Source: an uncultured Collinsella sp. (GTDB lineage Bacteria; Actinomycetota; Coriobacteriia; Coriobacteriales; Coriobacteriaceae). From it: 16,144 nt of DNA. Shown here piece by piece: positions 1 to 6,883 of this stretch. The notes beneath the pieces are model-generated. The model did no database searches. It saw only the letters and a program-made list of their open reading frames with translations, and was not told the origin of the DNA. How positions within the stretch are numbered: the stretch's first letter is position 1; the number at the start of each line of letters is the position of its first letter. The position numbers and the translations under genes are program-made. The stretch spans positions 1 to 16,144 of the forward strand of contig CABSYW010000042.1 of NCBI GenBank assembly GCA_902482035.1, in the 5' to 3' direction.

Positions 1-18
1 CGTAGCGGGTGGTTTAAA

Positions 19-39
19 GCTGGCCGCTGCGCGGCCAGC
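19..39 (-). terminator. GC-rich hairpin, possible second terminator after rplL
   Basis: Two perfectly complementary 9-nt arms (19-27 and 31-39) enclose a 3-nt loop. Read on the minus strand the stem is followed only by TTTAAACC, so the U-tract is weak. It lies downstream of the stronger rplL terminator at 51-93 and could be a back-up terminator or an RNA processing structure before the next minus-strand gene, which lies outside the window. Confidence 0.4.
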
Positions 40-50
40 GGACTAAAGTC

Positions 51-93
51 TTGAAACAAAAAAGACGGGGCTCGCAATGCGAACCCCGTCTTT
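51..93 (-). terminator. rho-independent terminator of the rplJ-rplL operon
   Basis: Read on the minus strand, the sequence at 93-61 forms a hairpin with arms AAAGACGGGGttCGC and GCGagCCCCGTCTTT around a short loop. A T-rich run (TTTTTTGTTT) covers the end of the stem and the bases just after it. It begins about 25 nt past the rplL stop codon. This is a classic intrinsic terminator. If rpoB follows, as in many bacteria, the site may be partly read through. Confidence 0.85.
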
Positions 94-118
94 AAAGAAA
101 TCTGGCGAGAAAGCCTGA

Positions 119-496
119 TTACTTGAGGGTGACAGCAGCGCCAGCAGCCTCGAGCTTCTCCTTGGCAGCCTCGGCGTCCTCCTTCTTGGCACCCTCGAGA
201 ACAGCCTTGGGAGCGCCCTCGACGACCTCCTTGGCCTCCTTCAGGCCAAGGTTGGTGAGCTCACGGACGGCCTTGATGACCTGGATCTTGTTGTCGCCGA
301 AGCCCTCGAGCACGACGTCAAACTCGGTCTTCTCCTCGGCCTCAGCAGCGCCAGCAGCGGGAGCGGCGACAACAGCGGCAGGAGCAGCGGCGGAAACGCC
401 GAAGGTGTCCTCGATAGCCTTGACGAGCTCGGAAGCCTCGAGAAGGGTCATTTCCTTAAGAGCATCGATGATCTCATCGGTGGTAAGCTTAGCCAT
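119..496 (-). CDS. rplL: 50S ribosomal protein L7/L12
   Basis: This 125-aa protein forms the dimeric stalk of the large ribosomal subunit that recruits and stimulates translation GTPases (EF-Tu, EF-G, IF2). The N-terminal dimerisation part (MAKLTTDEIIDALKEMTLLE) is followed by an Ala/Gly/Pro-rich flexible hinge at about residues 45-65, then the conserved C-terminal factor-binding domain with the L7/L12 signature GLKEAKEVVE and the ending AAGAAVTLK. The reading frame extends 11 codons upstream, but ATG at 494-496 is preferred: it gives the family's usual N-terminus and has a GAAAGGA ribosome binding site 7-9 nt upstream. The gene is second in the rplJ-rplL operon, 102 nt after rplJ, and is followed by a strong terminator. 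Confidence 0.98.
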   Translation of the reverse strand: MAKLTTDEIIDALKEMTLLEASELVKAIEDTFGVSAAAPAAVVAAPAAGAAEAEEKTEFDVVLEGFGDNKIQVIKAVRELTNLGLKEAKEVVEGAPKAVLEGAKKEDAEAAKEKLEAAGAAVTLK

Positions 497-515
497 TTCT
501 AAGTCCTTTCGGTTT

Positions 516-583
516 CCGTGCGGATGCACGGAGATCAGTTAAAACACGACGCGAATGCGCCAGGGGTGCGGCGTTGCCGCCGC
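516..583 (-). other. rplJ-rplL intergenic region with two short hairpins
   Basis: Two perfect stems lie in the 102-nt spacer: 516-531 (6-bp arms CCGTGC/GCACGG, 4-nt loop), just upstream of the rplL ribosome binding site, and 568-583 (6-bp arms GCGGCG/CGCCGC, 4-nt loop), just after the rplJ stop. Neither has a U-tract. Structures here could tune the higher output needed for L7/L12 relative to L10 by processing, mRNA stability or partial attenuation. That role is inference. Confidence 0.35.
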
Positions 584-598
584 GGGTGAAAACAGCGA

Positions 599-1120
599 CT
601 AGGCTGCCTTCTGCTCGGAGACCTGCTGGATCGAACGAGCGAGACCAGAGGAAACGCCGTTGACGCAGACAGCGATGTCGCGAGCGAAACCGGAGATGAG
701 ACCGGCGATCTGGCCGAGAAGCTGATCCTTGGTGGGCAGCTCGGCGATAGCCTTAACATCATCAGCGGAAACGGCCTTGCCGTCGGAGATACCGCCCTTG
801 ATCTCAAGGACGCCCTTGGACTTAGCGGAGAAGTCCTTAAGGGCCTTAGCGGCCTCGACCGGCTCGGACTCGTAGAACACATAAGCGACGGGGCCGGCGA
901 GGATCTCGTCGAGCTCGGGCTGCTCCTGGTTCTTGAGAGCGATCTTGACCAGGTTGTTCTTGTAGACCTTCATCTCGGCGCCGCACTCGCGAAGCTGATG
1001 ACGCAGCTCCTGAGCCTGCTTAACCGTCAGACCGTTGTAGTTGACGACGAACAGACCGGCGTTCTCGGCGATACGGGACTCGATCTCTGCAACCTTGTCG
1101 ATTTTGTACTGCTGGGGCAT
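599..1120 (-). CDS. rplJ: 50S ribosomal protein L10
   Basis: This 173-aa protein anchors L7/L12 dimers to 23S rRNA to build the ribosomal stalk and, in many bacteria, binds its own mRNA leader. The N-terminal RNA-binding domain shows the family pattern: KVAEIESRIAENAGLFVVNY, then GLTVKQAQELRHQLRECGAEMKVYKNNL, then the AGPVAYVFYE strand. The C-terminal helix that binds L7/L12 is short and Ala-rich (SIQQVSEQKAA). ATG at 1118-1120 is preceded by a near-perfect GAGGAGGTG ribosome binding site. It is first in the rplJ-rplL operon, downstream of an L10 leader with an attenuator hairpin. Length is normal for the family. Confidence 0.98.
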   Translation of the reverse strand: MPQQYKIDKVAEIESRIAENAGLFVVNYNGLTVKQAQELRHQLRECGAEMKVYKNNLVKIALKNQEQPELDEILAGPVAYVFYESEPVEAAKALKDFSAKSKGVLEIKGGISDGKAVSADDVKAIAELPTKDQLLGQIAGLISGFARDIAVCVNGVSSGLARSIQQVSEQKAA

Positions 1121-1184
1121 GAATTACACCTCCTCGAATTCTTTCCGGGCACGGTCCGCCACAAGGACGTGACGGGGGCATGTC

Positions 1185-1222
1185 CAAAAAGAAAGCCCCC
1201 GCGCTGCATGAGCGACGGGGGC
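1185..1222 (-). terminator. attenuator-type terminator in the rplJ leader
   Basis: On the minus strand GCCCCCG pairs with CGGGGGC and CGCT with AGCG around the loop CATGC (1222-1195), followed by TTTCTTTTT (1194-1186). It lies inside the untranslated leader, 65 nt before the rplJ start and just after the L10 leader motif. It therefore most likely works as a conditional terminator that sets how many transcripts enter rplJ-rplL. Confidence 0.8.
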
Positions 1223-1242
1223 GAGAAGACATATCTACTCGA

Positions 1243-1310
1243 CCACCTCGGCTGGCGGGATATCCCATTAAGCTCGCGAGCAATGCCCGTTTGCGCCGGC
1301 TGTCTCTGGC
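1243..1310 (-). promoter_or_regulatory. L10 leader (autoregulatory ribosomal protein leader)
   Basis: The minus-strand RNA contains the conserved blocks of the L10 leader family in order: an AGAGACAGCCGGCGC segment (about 1308-1294), a central CTTAATG loop (about 1272-1266), and CCCGCCAGCCGAGG (about 1259-1246), which can pair back to the first block. Position between promoter and rplJ is as expected. L10, or the L10-L7/L12 complex, is known to bind this fold and repress its own operon. Here the following terminator hairpin at 1185-1222 suggests control by premature termination. Confidence 0.8.
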
Positions 1311-1336
1311 AGCGGATTCGTGCGTGAACCGAAAGT

Positions 1337-1365
1337 ATTATGGCGGGGACCCCGGCGTCGGTCAA
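1337..1365 (-). promoter_or_regulatory. sigma-70 type promoter of the rplJ-rplL operon
   Basis: On the minus strand TTGACC (1365-1360) is separated by exactly 17 nt from CATAAT (1342-1337), each matching five of six consensus bases. Transcription would start near 1330, giving a leader of about 210 nt that contains the complete L10 leader. The -35 box lies inside the left arm of the inverted repeat at 1354-1470. Confidence 0.75.
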
Positions 1366-1470
1366 CGGGAAACCGGGCTGCACACAATTCCACCATCCGG
1401 CCGCGCCGCCGAAGGCCAGGCGCGGCCTGCGGTGACTTTGGGGCAGCCCGGTTTCCCGTTGGCCGACGCC
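1354..1470. repeat. 117-bp nested palindromic element
   Basis: Two 28-bp arms (1354-1381 and 1443-1470) are inverted copies differing at one base. Inside the 61-bp centre is a second perfect inverted repeat of 9 bp (GGCCGCGCC at 1399-1407, GGCGCGGCC at 1419-1427). The whole could fold into a long, very stable hairpin on either strand. It lacks a T-tract, so it is not a standard intrinsic terminator. It contains no open frame of note. It lies between the end of the aminotransferase gene and the rplJ promoter and resembles a REP/MITE-like intergenic palindrome. Confidence 0.85.
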
Positions 1471-1520
1471 CCCACTCATAAGCCTTAAGTCGGTGGGCTG
1501 ATATGTTGCGTCCCTGATGG

Positions 1521-2657
1521 CTACAAGGTTGAAATGAAGGTGGACAGGCGGCGGAGACCTTCGTCCAGGTCTTTGTCGGAAACGCAGTAGCTGAGGCGGA
1601 TGTGGCCTTCGGTTCCGAAGCAGTCTCCCGGGACTAGGGCTACGTTTGCTTCTTTGATGGCTTTGATGCAGAAGTCTTCGCTGGTTAGGCCGAACTTTTT
1701 GATGCTCGGGAAAGTGTAGAAGGCTCCTGCGGGCTCTACTACGTCGAGGCCCATGGCGTTTAAGGCTTCGAGTACGCGCTCGCGGCGGGCTCGGTAGACT
1801 TTGAGCATGGGGGTTGGGTCGACGGTGAGGGCTCGGGCTGCGGCGTCCATCTCGAAGGAAACGGCGCTCGATACTAGGTATTGGTGGGCCTTTGCGATCT
1901 CGGCGATGACGGGCCCTGCCGCTGCGAGCCAGCCCAAGCGCCAGCCGGTCATGGCCCAGGGTTTGGAGAAGCTCTCGATAACCACTGTCTGCTCGCGTAG
2001 CTCCGAGTGGCGCTCGGCAAAGCGCTCGTAGCCATCCACATAGACTAGGCGGTTGTATACGTCGTCGCAGACCACGTAGATGCCCGCCTGCTCCGCCACG
2101 TGCGCCACGGCGCCGAGCGAAGCCGCGTTGAGGATACAGCCCGTAGGATTGTTGGGCGAGCAGATGACGATGGCCTTGGTCGCCGGCGTCACGCAAGTAC
2201 GAAGTGCGTCCTCGTCAATCTGGAATTGCGCAGACTCCGTATCCAAAAAGACCGCTTTGGCGTGATTGGCCACGACAATGCTCTCGTACAGGCCAAAGGC
2301 CGGCGTGGGGATAATGACCTCGTCGCCTGGGTTGAGCATAGCCATGAATGTTGCCGACAGTGCCTCGGTCGCACCGTCGGTCAGGATGACCTCATCGGCG
2401 GAAAACGCCAGGCCCGCGTCATCCATATATTTGGACAGTGCATCACGCAGGGCGGGGCGACCGTTGTTGGGCGGATAGTGCGTGTCACCGCGGTCCAGTG
2501 CGGCGGTCACCTCGGCGCTAATCACATCGGGCGTGGGAAAATCGGGCTCGCCGAGCGCGAGCGCGATACACCCCGGATGCTGGGCGGCGAGCGCGTTGAT
2601 CCGGCGGATACCGGAGGGCTTGAGCGTGGCAAGCGAGGTATTCATGGGCAGTCGCAT
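1521..2657 (-). CDS. PLP-dependent class I/II aminotransferase
   Basis: A 378-aa fold-type I aminotransferase of the aspartate aminotransferase superfamily, which transfers amino groups between an amino acid and a 2-oxo acid in the cytoplasm. Visible motifs are GEPDFPTPD near residue 36, the NPTG block (N170-G173), CDD with the cofactor-contacting Asp near residue 198 and Tyr201, and SFSKPWAMTGWRLGW with the PLP Schiff-base Lys232 and phosphate-binding Arg240. A substrate-carboxylate Arg lies in GHIRLSYC near the end. ATG at 2655-2657 has a GAAAGGA site a few bases upstream; Met5 is a less likely alternative. The exact substrate cannot be told from sequence; PatA/AspC-like enzymes are the nearest in style. 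It starts about 90 bp from the divergent gene at 2751. Confidence 0.93.
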   Translation of the reverse strand: MRLPMNTSLATLKPSGIRRINALAAQHPGCIALALGEPDFPTPDVISAEVTAALDRGDTHYPPNNGRPALRDALSKYMDDAGLAFSADEVILTDGATEALSATFMAMLNPGDEVIIPTPAFGLYESIVVANHAKAVFLDTESAQFQIDEDALRTCVTPATKAIVICSPNNPTGCILNAASLGAVAHVAEQAGIYVVCDDVYNRLVYVDGYERFAERHSELREQTVVIESFSKPWAMTGWRLGWLAAAGPVIAEIAKAHQYLVSSAVSFEMDAAARALTVDPTPMLKVYRARRERVLEALNAMGLDVVEPAGAFYTFPSIKKFGLTSEDFCIKAIKEANVALVPGDCFGTEGHIRLSYCVSDKDLDEGLRRLSTFISTL

Positions 2658-2750
2658 GGCGTTCCTTTCGTAAGGGTTGCACTAGGATAGCGCGGCGGGG
2701 CGCCACCAGACGGTGTAACCTAAACGGAAACGAGCCGGAAAGGAGATGGC

Positions 2751-3413
2751 ATGGAGACAATCGCGCGTGGCGACGTACCAAAAACGCTGCAAACCATTGC
2801 GTATATCAGTATTCCCAAGAGCGCCGATCTTGATTTTTTGCTCTGGGACCTGCAGGATGCCATCGCGGCCTATGCTCAGCTTTCCGGCACCGCACTCCCC
2901 CGCCCGGTTGACTTAAAGGCGAATAATGCCGACGGCGTTGCCGATGGCATCGTGCTGGCCATTGAAGATGTGGCTGACGATGAGACGTTGACTGCTATCG
3001 AGCAGGCGCTTGAGCGCTTTAGCAGTACGGGAACGCGTGTCTACGCCGTGATTCGAGCCGCACAACGGGGCGCTGAGCAGGCGCGTGGGGCCGCCGTTCG
3101 TCTGCACAAGGCATGCGAGCGCCATGGCCAATTGTGGTGTGGCGGCGTTGCCATCTGCGCCGGCAGCGGCATCGTAGCGCTTCGCCATTCCCCACGCATG
3201 GGCCTCTTGCGCCGACCATTTTCGGAAGCGATGGATAAGCTTGTGGGCGCTGTGCGCATGGGCTGCTCCGTCGAGCATGCACAGCGACTTGGCGGCGGCA
3301 ATGCCGCCAACGTCGACGCCGACGGCATGGTTTGCGCCGAGCCAGCCGTGCCCGCGCCGATCTGGCGAGGCGTTCTGAAACGTCTGGGCGCCCACGCTCA
3401 AACAAAAATCTAA
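2751..3413 (+). CDS. flavodoxin-like alpha/beta protein of unknown function
   Basis: A 220-aa protein with a strong GAAAGGAG ribosome binding site 5 nt before ATG 2751. I do not recognise it firmly. The order of predicted strands and helices (IAYISIP at about 16-22, GIVLAIED at about 66-73, RVYAVIRA at about 96-103, then HGQLWCGGVAICAGSGI at about 125-141) recalls flavodoxin-like, NAD(P)H-dependent FMN reductase-type proteins, in which the last block lies near the flavin. No Fe-S cysteine cluster, signal peptide or membrane segment is visible. It is divergent from the aminotransferase, and its stop codon is 1 nt from the stop of the minus-strand DNA glycosylase, leaving no room for a dedicated terminator. 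Function unassigned. Confidence 0.75.
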   Translation: METIARGDVPKTLQTIAYISIPKSADLDFLLWDLQDAIAAYAQLSGTALPRPVDLKANNADGVADGIVLAIEDVADDETLTAIEQALERFSSTGTRVYAVIRAAQRGAEQARGAAVRLHKACERHGQLWCGGVAICAGSGIVALRHSPRMGLLRRPFSEAMDKLVGAVRMGCSVEHAQRLGGGNAANVDADGMVCAEPAVPAPIWRGVLKRLGAHAQTKI

Positions 3414-3414
3414 A

Positions 3415-3978
3415 TTAAATAACAGCCCAGTCAACGGCTTCGTGCCAACGCTCGACAAGACGCTCCAGGCGCCAGGCGGCATTGGCAGGACTTGTCGAGG
3501 GCAGGACGACGGCGGGCAACCCCGTCCGATCTTGCAAGTAGCGTTTGTAGAGTCGCCCTGCCGTACCGCCGTTACAGACAACGACCTCGATCGACGCGGC
3601 ATCGGTAATGCGCTCGATATGTGCCGGCACAACGTTGCGGATGCTCGCGTCGCTCGAGCCCTTAATGTCGCAGCTCTCAATTGCATCCCACAGGGCCACG
3701 CCGCCGTTCAGCAGCATGGCCCGCTTGGCGGCAATGGAGGCATCGAGCGTCGCGGGCTCACCGCTTGCCAAAGGATCGCCCTCGTTGGGCGGCACAGGCA
3801 CACCGAGGCACGCGGCCATCACGCGCCAAAAGCGATTCTGAGGGTTGCCGTAATAAAAGGCATTGGCGCGCGAAAGCACCGAGGGTAACGACCCCAGCAC
3901 CAAAACGCGCGAGTGCTGGTCGAACACAGGCTCAAACCCATGCTCAATATGTTGATAGCCCTCGTCAGATACGGCCAT
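3415..3978 (-). CDS. DNA-deoxyinosine glycosylase (UDG superfamily family 6)
   Basis: A 187-aa protein of the uracil-DNA glycosylase superfamily, most like the hypoxanthine-DNA glycosylase (HDG) group that removes deaminated adenine from DNA in base excision repair. Key motifs are VLVLGSLPS (25-33), YYGNPQNRFW (42-51), whose conserved Asn is the proposed catalytic residue in family 6, LLNGGVALWD (89-98), and LPSTSPANA (159-167), the DNA-intercalating motif 2 equivalent. Start ATG is at 3976-3978, 3 nt after the stop of the GH13 gene. Its ribosome binding site is weak, so translation is probably coupled to the upstream gene. Pairing with a glycoside hydrolase makes little metabolic sense and is probably simple co-transcription. 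Confidence 0.88.
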   Translation of the reverse strand: MAVSDEGYQHIEHGFEPVFDQHSRVLVLGSLPSVLSRANAFYYGNPQNRFWRVMAACLGVPVPPNEGDPLASGEPATLDASIAAKRAMLLNGGVALWDAIESCDIKGSSDASIRNVVPAHIERITDAASIEVVVCNGGTAGRLYKRYLQDRTGLPAVVLPSTSPANAAWRLERLVERWHEAVDWAVI

Positions 3979-3981
3979 GGG

Positions 3982-5358
3982 CTAGGCTCTCAACAGATAG
4001 CGCACCTCGTAGGGTGCAAGCTCAAGGGTACCCGTCAGCTCGACCGTGGGCGCATCGTCGGCAAACAGGTCGACGAAGGACCCGTTGAGCTCGCCGGCGC
4101 CAAAGGTGTAAGGCTCACCCACGGCATTCACCGCCACGAGTACCGTCGCGCCGTCACCGGCGCGCTCGAACAGCAGCTGCTTGTTCTGGATCACCACGTT
4201 GCGATAGGCACCGTAGTTGAGAGCACGGGCAGCCGCGTCGTCGGCCGAGCGAAGGTGCGCAAGCTGCGTGATGAACGCCGTCAGCTCGTTGGGCGCAGGC
4301 CCATCGAGCGCAGGGCGCAGCGCCCAGTCGCCATCGGGGCCGCCCTTTTCGCCAGCAATTCCCCACTCGCTGCCATAGTAGACGCACGGGATGCCCGGCA
4401 TGCCAAAGAGCATGCCATAGGCGGGACGCAGGCACGACTTGTCAGTGAGGACGCTTGCCAGTCGCGGCACGTCGTGGTTGTCGACAAACGACAGCAGGTG
4501 CTTGCCGCGGTAGATGCACCAGGGGTCGCCGCCAAACTGACGGTGCAGCGAGTGCGCAATCTCGAACATGTTGACCGAGTTAAAGCTGGAGTACAGGCCC
4601 TTGTAACACTCGTAGTTGGTGCAGGAGTCGAGCATCTCGTCGTTGACGATCTGGTTGTAGTCGCCGTGGAGCGTCTCGCCGATCAGCACGAAGTCGGGCT
4701 TGAGCTCACGGGCGAAGCTATGCAGACGACGCATGAAGTCGCGGTCGAGCATATAGGCAACGTCCAGGCGCAGGCCGTCGACGCCAAAGACCTCGGCCCA
4801 GCGGTGCACGGACTCTAGCAGGTAATCGACCACGGCAGGGTTTTGCAAGTTGAGCTTCACGAGCTCAAAATGGCCTTCCCAACCCTCGTACCAAAAGCCG
4901 TCGCCGTAGCAGGAGTCGCCATCAAAGCTAATGTGGAACCAGTCCTTGTACGGCGAGTCCCACTTACGCTCCTGCACATCGCGGAAGGCCCAAAAGCCGC
5001 GGCCGACGTGGTTGAAGACGGCGTCGAGCACCACGCGGATGCCGTGAGCATGCAGTGTGTCGCACACGGCGGCAAAGTCGGCGTCCCCACCCAGGCGACG
5101 GTCGATATGGCGCAGGCTGCGTGTATCGTAGCCGTGACTATCGGACTCGAGCGGCGGGTTGATGAGCACAGCGCCAACGCCGAGTTTTTGCAGGTAGTCG
5201 GCCCATTGGGCAATCTTCATGATAGGAGCATCGGGGTTGGGTTCGACATCGGCGGCCTGGGCGAGCTCATCCTCGGCAACGGGTGCGGCGCTTTCGCGCG
5301 GAGCCCCGCAAAAGCCCAGCGGATAGATCTGATAGAACGTCGTCTCGTATGCCCACAT
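3982..5358 (-). CDS. GH13 alpha-amylase family glycoside hydrolase
   Basis: A 458-aa retaining glycoside hydrolase with a (beta/alpha)8 barrel acting on alpha-glucosidic bonds. All four GH13 regions are intact: DAVFNH at 112-117, GLRLDV with nucleophile Asp199, IGETL with acid/base Glu228, and FVDNHD with transition-state Asp296. The first residues (YETTFYQIYPLGFCGAP) are typical of cytoplasmic oligosaccharide-cleaving members such as maltodextrin glucosidase or neopullulanase-like enzymes. There is no signal peptide, so a role on imported malto-oligosaccharides is inferred. An acidic, low-complexity stretch (about 22-45) follows the first strand. A short C-terminal beta domain ends in YEVRYLLRA. 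ATG 5356-5358 has a GGGAGG site. The DNA glycosylase gene follows 3 nt downstream. Confidence 0.93.
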   Translation of the reverse strand: MWAYETTFYQIYPLGFCGAPRESAAPVAEDELAQAADVEPNPDAPIMKIAQWADYLQKLGVGAVLINPPLESDSHGYDTRSLRHIDRRLGGDADFAAVCDTLHAHGIRVVLDAVFNHVGRGFWAFRDVQERKWDSPYKDWFHISFDGDSCYGDGFWYEGWEGHFELVKLNLQNPAVVDYLLESVHRWAEVFGVDGLRLDVAYMLDRDFMRRLHSFARELKPDFVLIGETLHGDYNQIVNDEMLDSCTNYECYKGLYSSFNSVNMFEIAHSLHRQFGGDPWCIYRGKHLLSFVDNHDVPRLASVLTDKSCLRPAYGMLFGMPGIPCVYYGSEWGIAGEKGGPDGDWALRPALDGPAPNELTAFITQLAHLRSADDAAARALNYGAYRNVVIQNKQLLFERAGDGATVLVAVNAVGEPYTFGAGELNGSFVDLFADDAPTVELTGTLELAPYEVRYLLRA

Positions 5359-5393
5359 AACAGCCTCCCGGTAAGCTCAACACAACGACATCC

Positions 5394-5399
5394 ATTGTA
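5394..5399 (-). promoter_or_regulatory. possible -10 box for the GH13 gene
   Basis: Minus-strand TACAAT lies 36 nt before the start codon, at a plausible distance for a promoter of the GH13-glycosylase pair. No good -35 hexamer is visible at 16-18 nt spacing, so the call is weak. Confidence 0.35.
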
Positions 5400-5430
5400 T
5401 GCCCAGCTCGTATCCTCTTCCCCAAAATAA

Positions 5431-5495
5431 GTTGCGGTGGAATAGTTCCTGCCTGGACCTTCAGAGGCCTTAAACAGGAACTATTCCACCGCAAC
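5431..5495. repeat. dispersed palindromic repeat, copy 1
   Basis: Perfect 21-bp inverted arms (5431-5451 and 5475-5495) surround a 23-nt centre. The same arm sequence, beginning GTTGCGGTGGAATAGTTCC, forms another palindrome at 14885-14948 with an unrelated centre. In both places it follows the 3' end of a minus-strand gene, here 16 nt after the MFS transporter stop. On the minus strand it is followed by TTATTTTGG, so it may act as a terminator, but the conserved arms point to a repeat family. Confidence 0.88.
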
Positions 5496-5511
5496 TGATG
5501 AGGGGACGTGA

Positions 5512-6708
5512 TTAGGCGACGGGCTTGGCGCGGCGGATGGCCGGAAACAGCACGGTGATGGCGAGGATGACGCCCACGACGGCAATCGCCCCGCCCACAA
5601 AGCCGATCCAGGCGATACCGGGACCCGAAACCACGGCTCCGCCGATCGCGGTACCCGTGCCGATACCGAGGTTGAACAGGCCCGAGAAGATCGACATGGC
5701 GACGGCCGACGAATCTGCCGGCGTGTGCTTGATGAGCTCGGCCTGAAACGCCACGTTAAAGGCCGTGGCGCAGCAACCCCACAGTGCGCAGACGGCAAGC
5801 ACTGTCACGAGCGACGATGCGGCCGTCCCCATGAGCAGCAGGGCCACCGGCACGCCGGAGAGCGTGATAGCAAGGAACGGAAAACGGTGCCCGTCGAACA
5901 GGCGGCTGAACAGCCAGCTGCCCACCAAGCCGGAACAGCCAAACGCCGTCAGCGTCATGGTGATGGCGCCCGCATCGACGTGCGCGACCTGCGCCAGGAA
6001 GGGCTCGATATAGCTGTAGCTTGCGTAATAGCCGGTCGCCATGAAGACCGTGACTGCGTAGAGCGCGATGAGGAGCGGGTTCTTGAGCAGCTCGGGCAGC
6101 TGTTTGACGGTAAAGCGCTCACCCGCCGGCATGGCCGGGAACACCGCTGCCTGGTAGACGACCGCGATGGCTGAGAGGCCCCCGACCACGGCAAACGTCA
6201 TGCGCCAGCCCACGGCCAAGCCAATGGCGCGACCGAGAGGCAGGCCAAAGATCTGCGCGATGGACGAGCCCGTGGCGATCATGCTGATGGCGAGCGCGCC
6301 GTGGCGAGTGTCGACCAGGCGCGAGGCCATAATCGAGGCGACTGACCAGAACACGGCATGCGCGCAAGCGACCACCAGGCGCGCGCAGACCAGGATGGGA
6401 TAGGTCGGCGCCACAGCGGACAGGAACTGACCGAGCGAGAACACGGCCAGCACGCCCAGCAGCATCCGCTTGAACTCGAAGCGCGAGGCAAACACCATGA
6501 GCGGCAACGACAGCAGCATGACGCCCCAGGCATAGACCGAGATCATGATGCCAGCTTGGGCCTCGGTGAGCGAAAACGATGCAGCGATGTCGGTCAGCAG
6601 GCCGATGGGCATGAACTCCGACGTGTTGAATACGAACGCGCAGCAGGTGAGCCCGATGAGCGGGAGCCACTGCCTGAGCGTGATGCCGTCTTGCTTTGTT
6701 TGAGCCAT
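5512..6708 (-). CDS. MFS transporter, SotB/YdeA-like sugar efflux family
   Basis: A 398-aa integral membrane protein with about 12 hydrophobic segments, of the DHA1 drug/sugar proton antiporter branch of the major facilitator superfamily. The N-terminal half follows SotB/YdeA (arabinose/IPTG efflux) closely in pattern: EFMPIGLLTDIAASFSLTEAQAGIMISVYAWGV, then a VACAHAVFWSVAS block, and the motif-C-like stretch ATGSSIAQIFGLPLGRAIGLAVGWRMTF. Substrate is probably a sugar or small hydrophilic compound exported from the cell, but drug export cannot be excluded. ATG 6706-6708 is preceded by GAGAGG about 9 nt upstream. The gene is apparently monocistronic, with an extended -10 promoter upstream and the palindromic repeat at 5431-5495 just downstream. 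Confidence 0.9.
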   Translation of the reverse strand: MAQTKQDGITLRQWLPLIGLTCCAFVFNTSEFMPIGLLTDIAASFSLTEAQAGIMISVYAWGVMLLSLPLMVFASRFEFKRMLLGVLAVFSLGQFLSAVAPTYPILVCARLVVACAHAVFWSVASIMASRLVDTRHGALAISMIATGSSIAQIFGLPLGRAIGLAVGWRMTFAVVGGLSAIAVVYQAAVFPAMPAGERFTVKQLPELLKNPLLIALYAVTVFMATGYYASYSYIEPFLAQVAHVDAGAITMTLTAFGCSGLVGSWLFSRLFDGHRFPFLAITLSGVPVALLLMGTAASSLVTVLAVCALWGCCATAFNVAFQAELIKHTPADSSAVAMSIFSGLFNLGIGTGTAIGGAVVSGPGIAWIGFVGGAIAVVGVILAITVLFPAIRRAKPVA

Positions 6709-6745
6709 ATAGGAAAACCTCTCCGATTATCTTGAGCGGTGGGCG

Positions 6746-6754
6746 ATTATAGCA
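6746..6754 (-). promoter_or_regulatory. extended -10 promoter of the MFS gene
   Basis: On the minus strand the sequence TGCTATAAT (6754-6746) is a perfect TATAAT with the TGn extension. It lies about 38 nt before the start codon. The -35 region is poor, which is normal for extended -10 promoters. No clear operator is visible. Confidence 0.6.
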
Positions 6755-6883
6755 ATGAGAAGTCTATAAAATGAGCAACAAAAGAATTCTTGGAAAACGA
6801 TTGTTAACAGACGGCGCGCCAATTCTGCTTAGAAAGCAAGGTACGCAGGAACTCAATGTCGAAAACGCGGCTTCATCTTCGGG

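Noticed and set aside
1354..1470. Large palindrome as intrinsic terminator for the aminotransferase gene
   Set aside because: No T-run follows on the minus strand and the arms are far longer than needed; a repeat element explains it better.
1027..2196. 389-aa minus-strand frame across rplJ, its leader and the aminotransferase
   Set aside because: It is Arg/Pro-rich shadow translation that overlaps two well-supported genes in another frame and runs through the leader terminator.
3913..4818. 301-aa plus-strand open frame
   Set aside because: It lies antisense to the GH13 gene, whose four catalytic regions are intact; high-GC codon bias makes long antisense frames common, and there is no ribosome binding site or recognisable domain.
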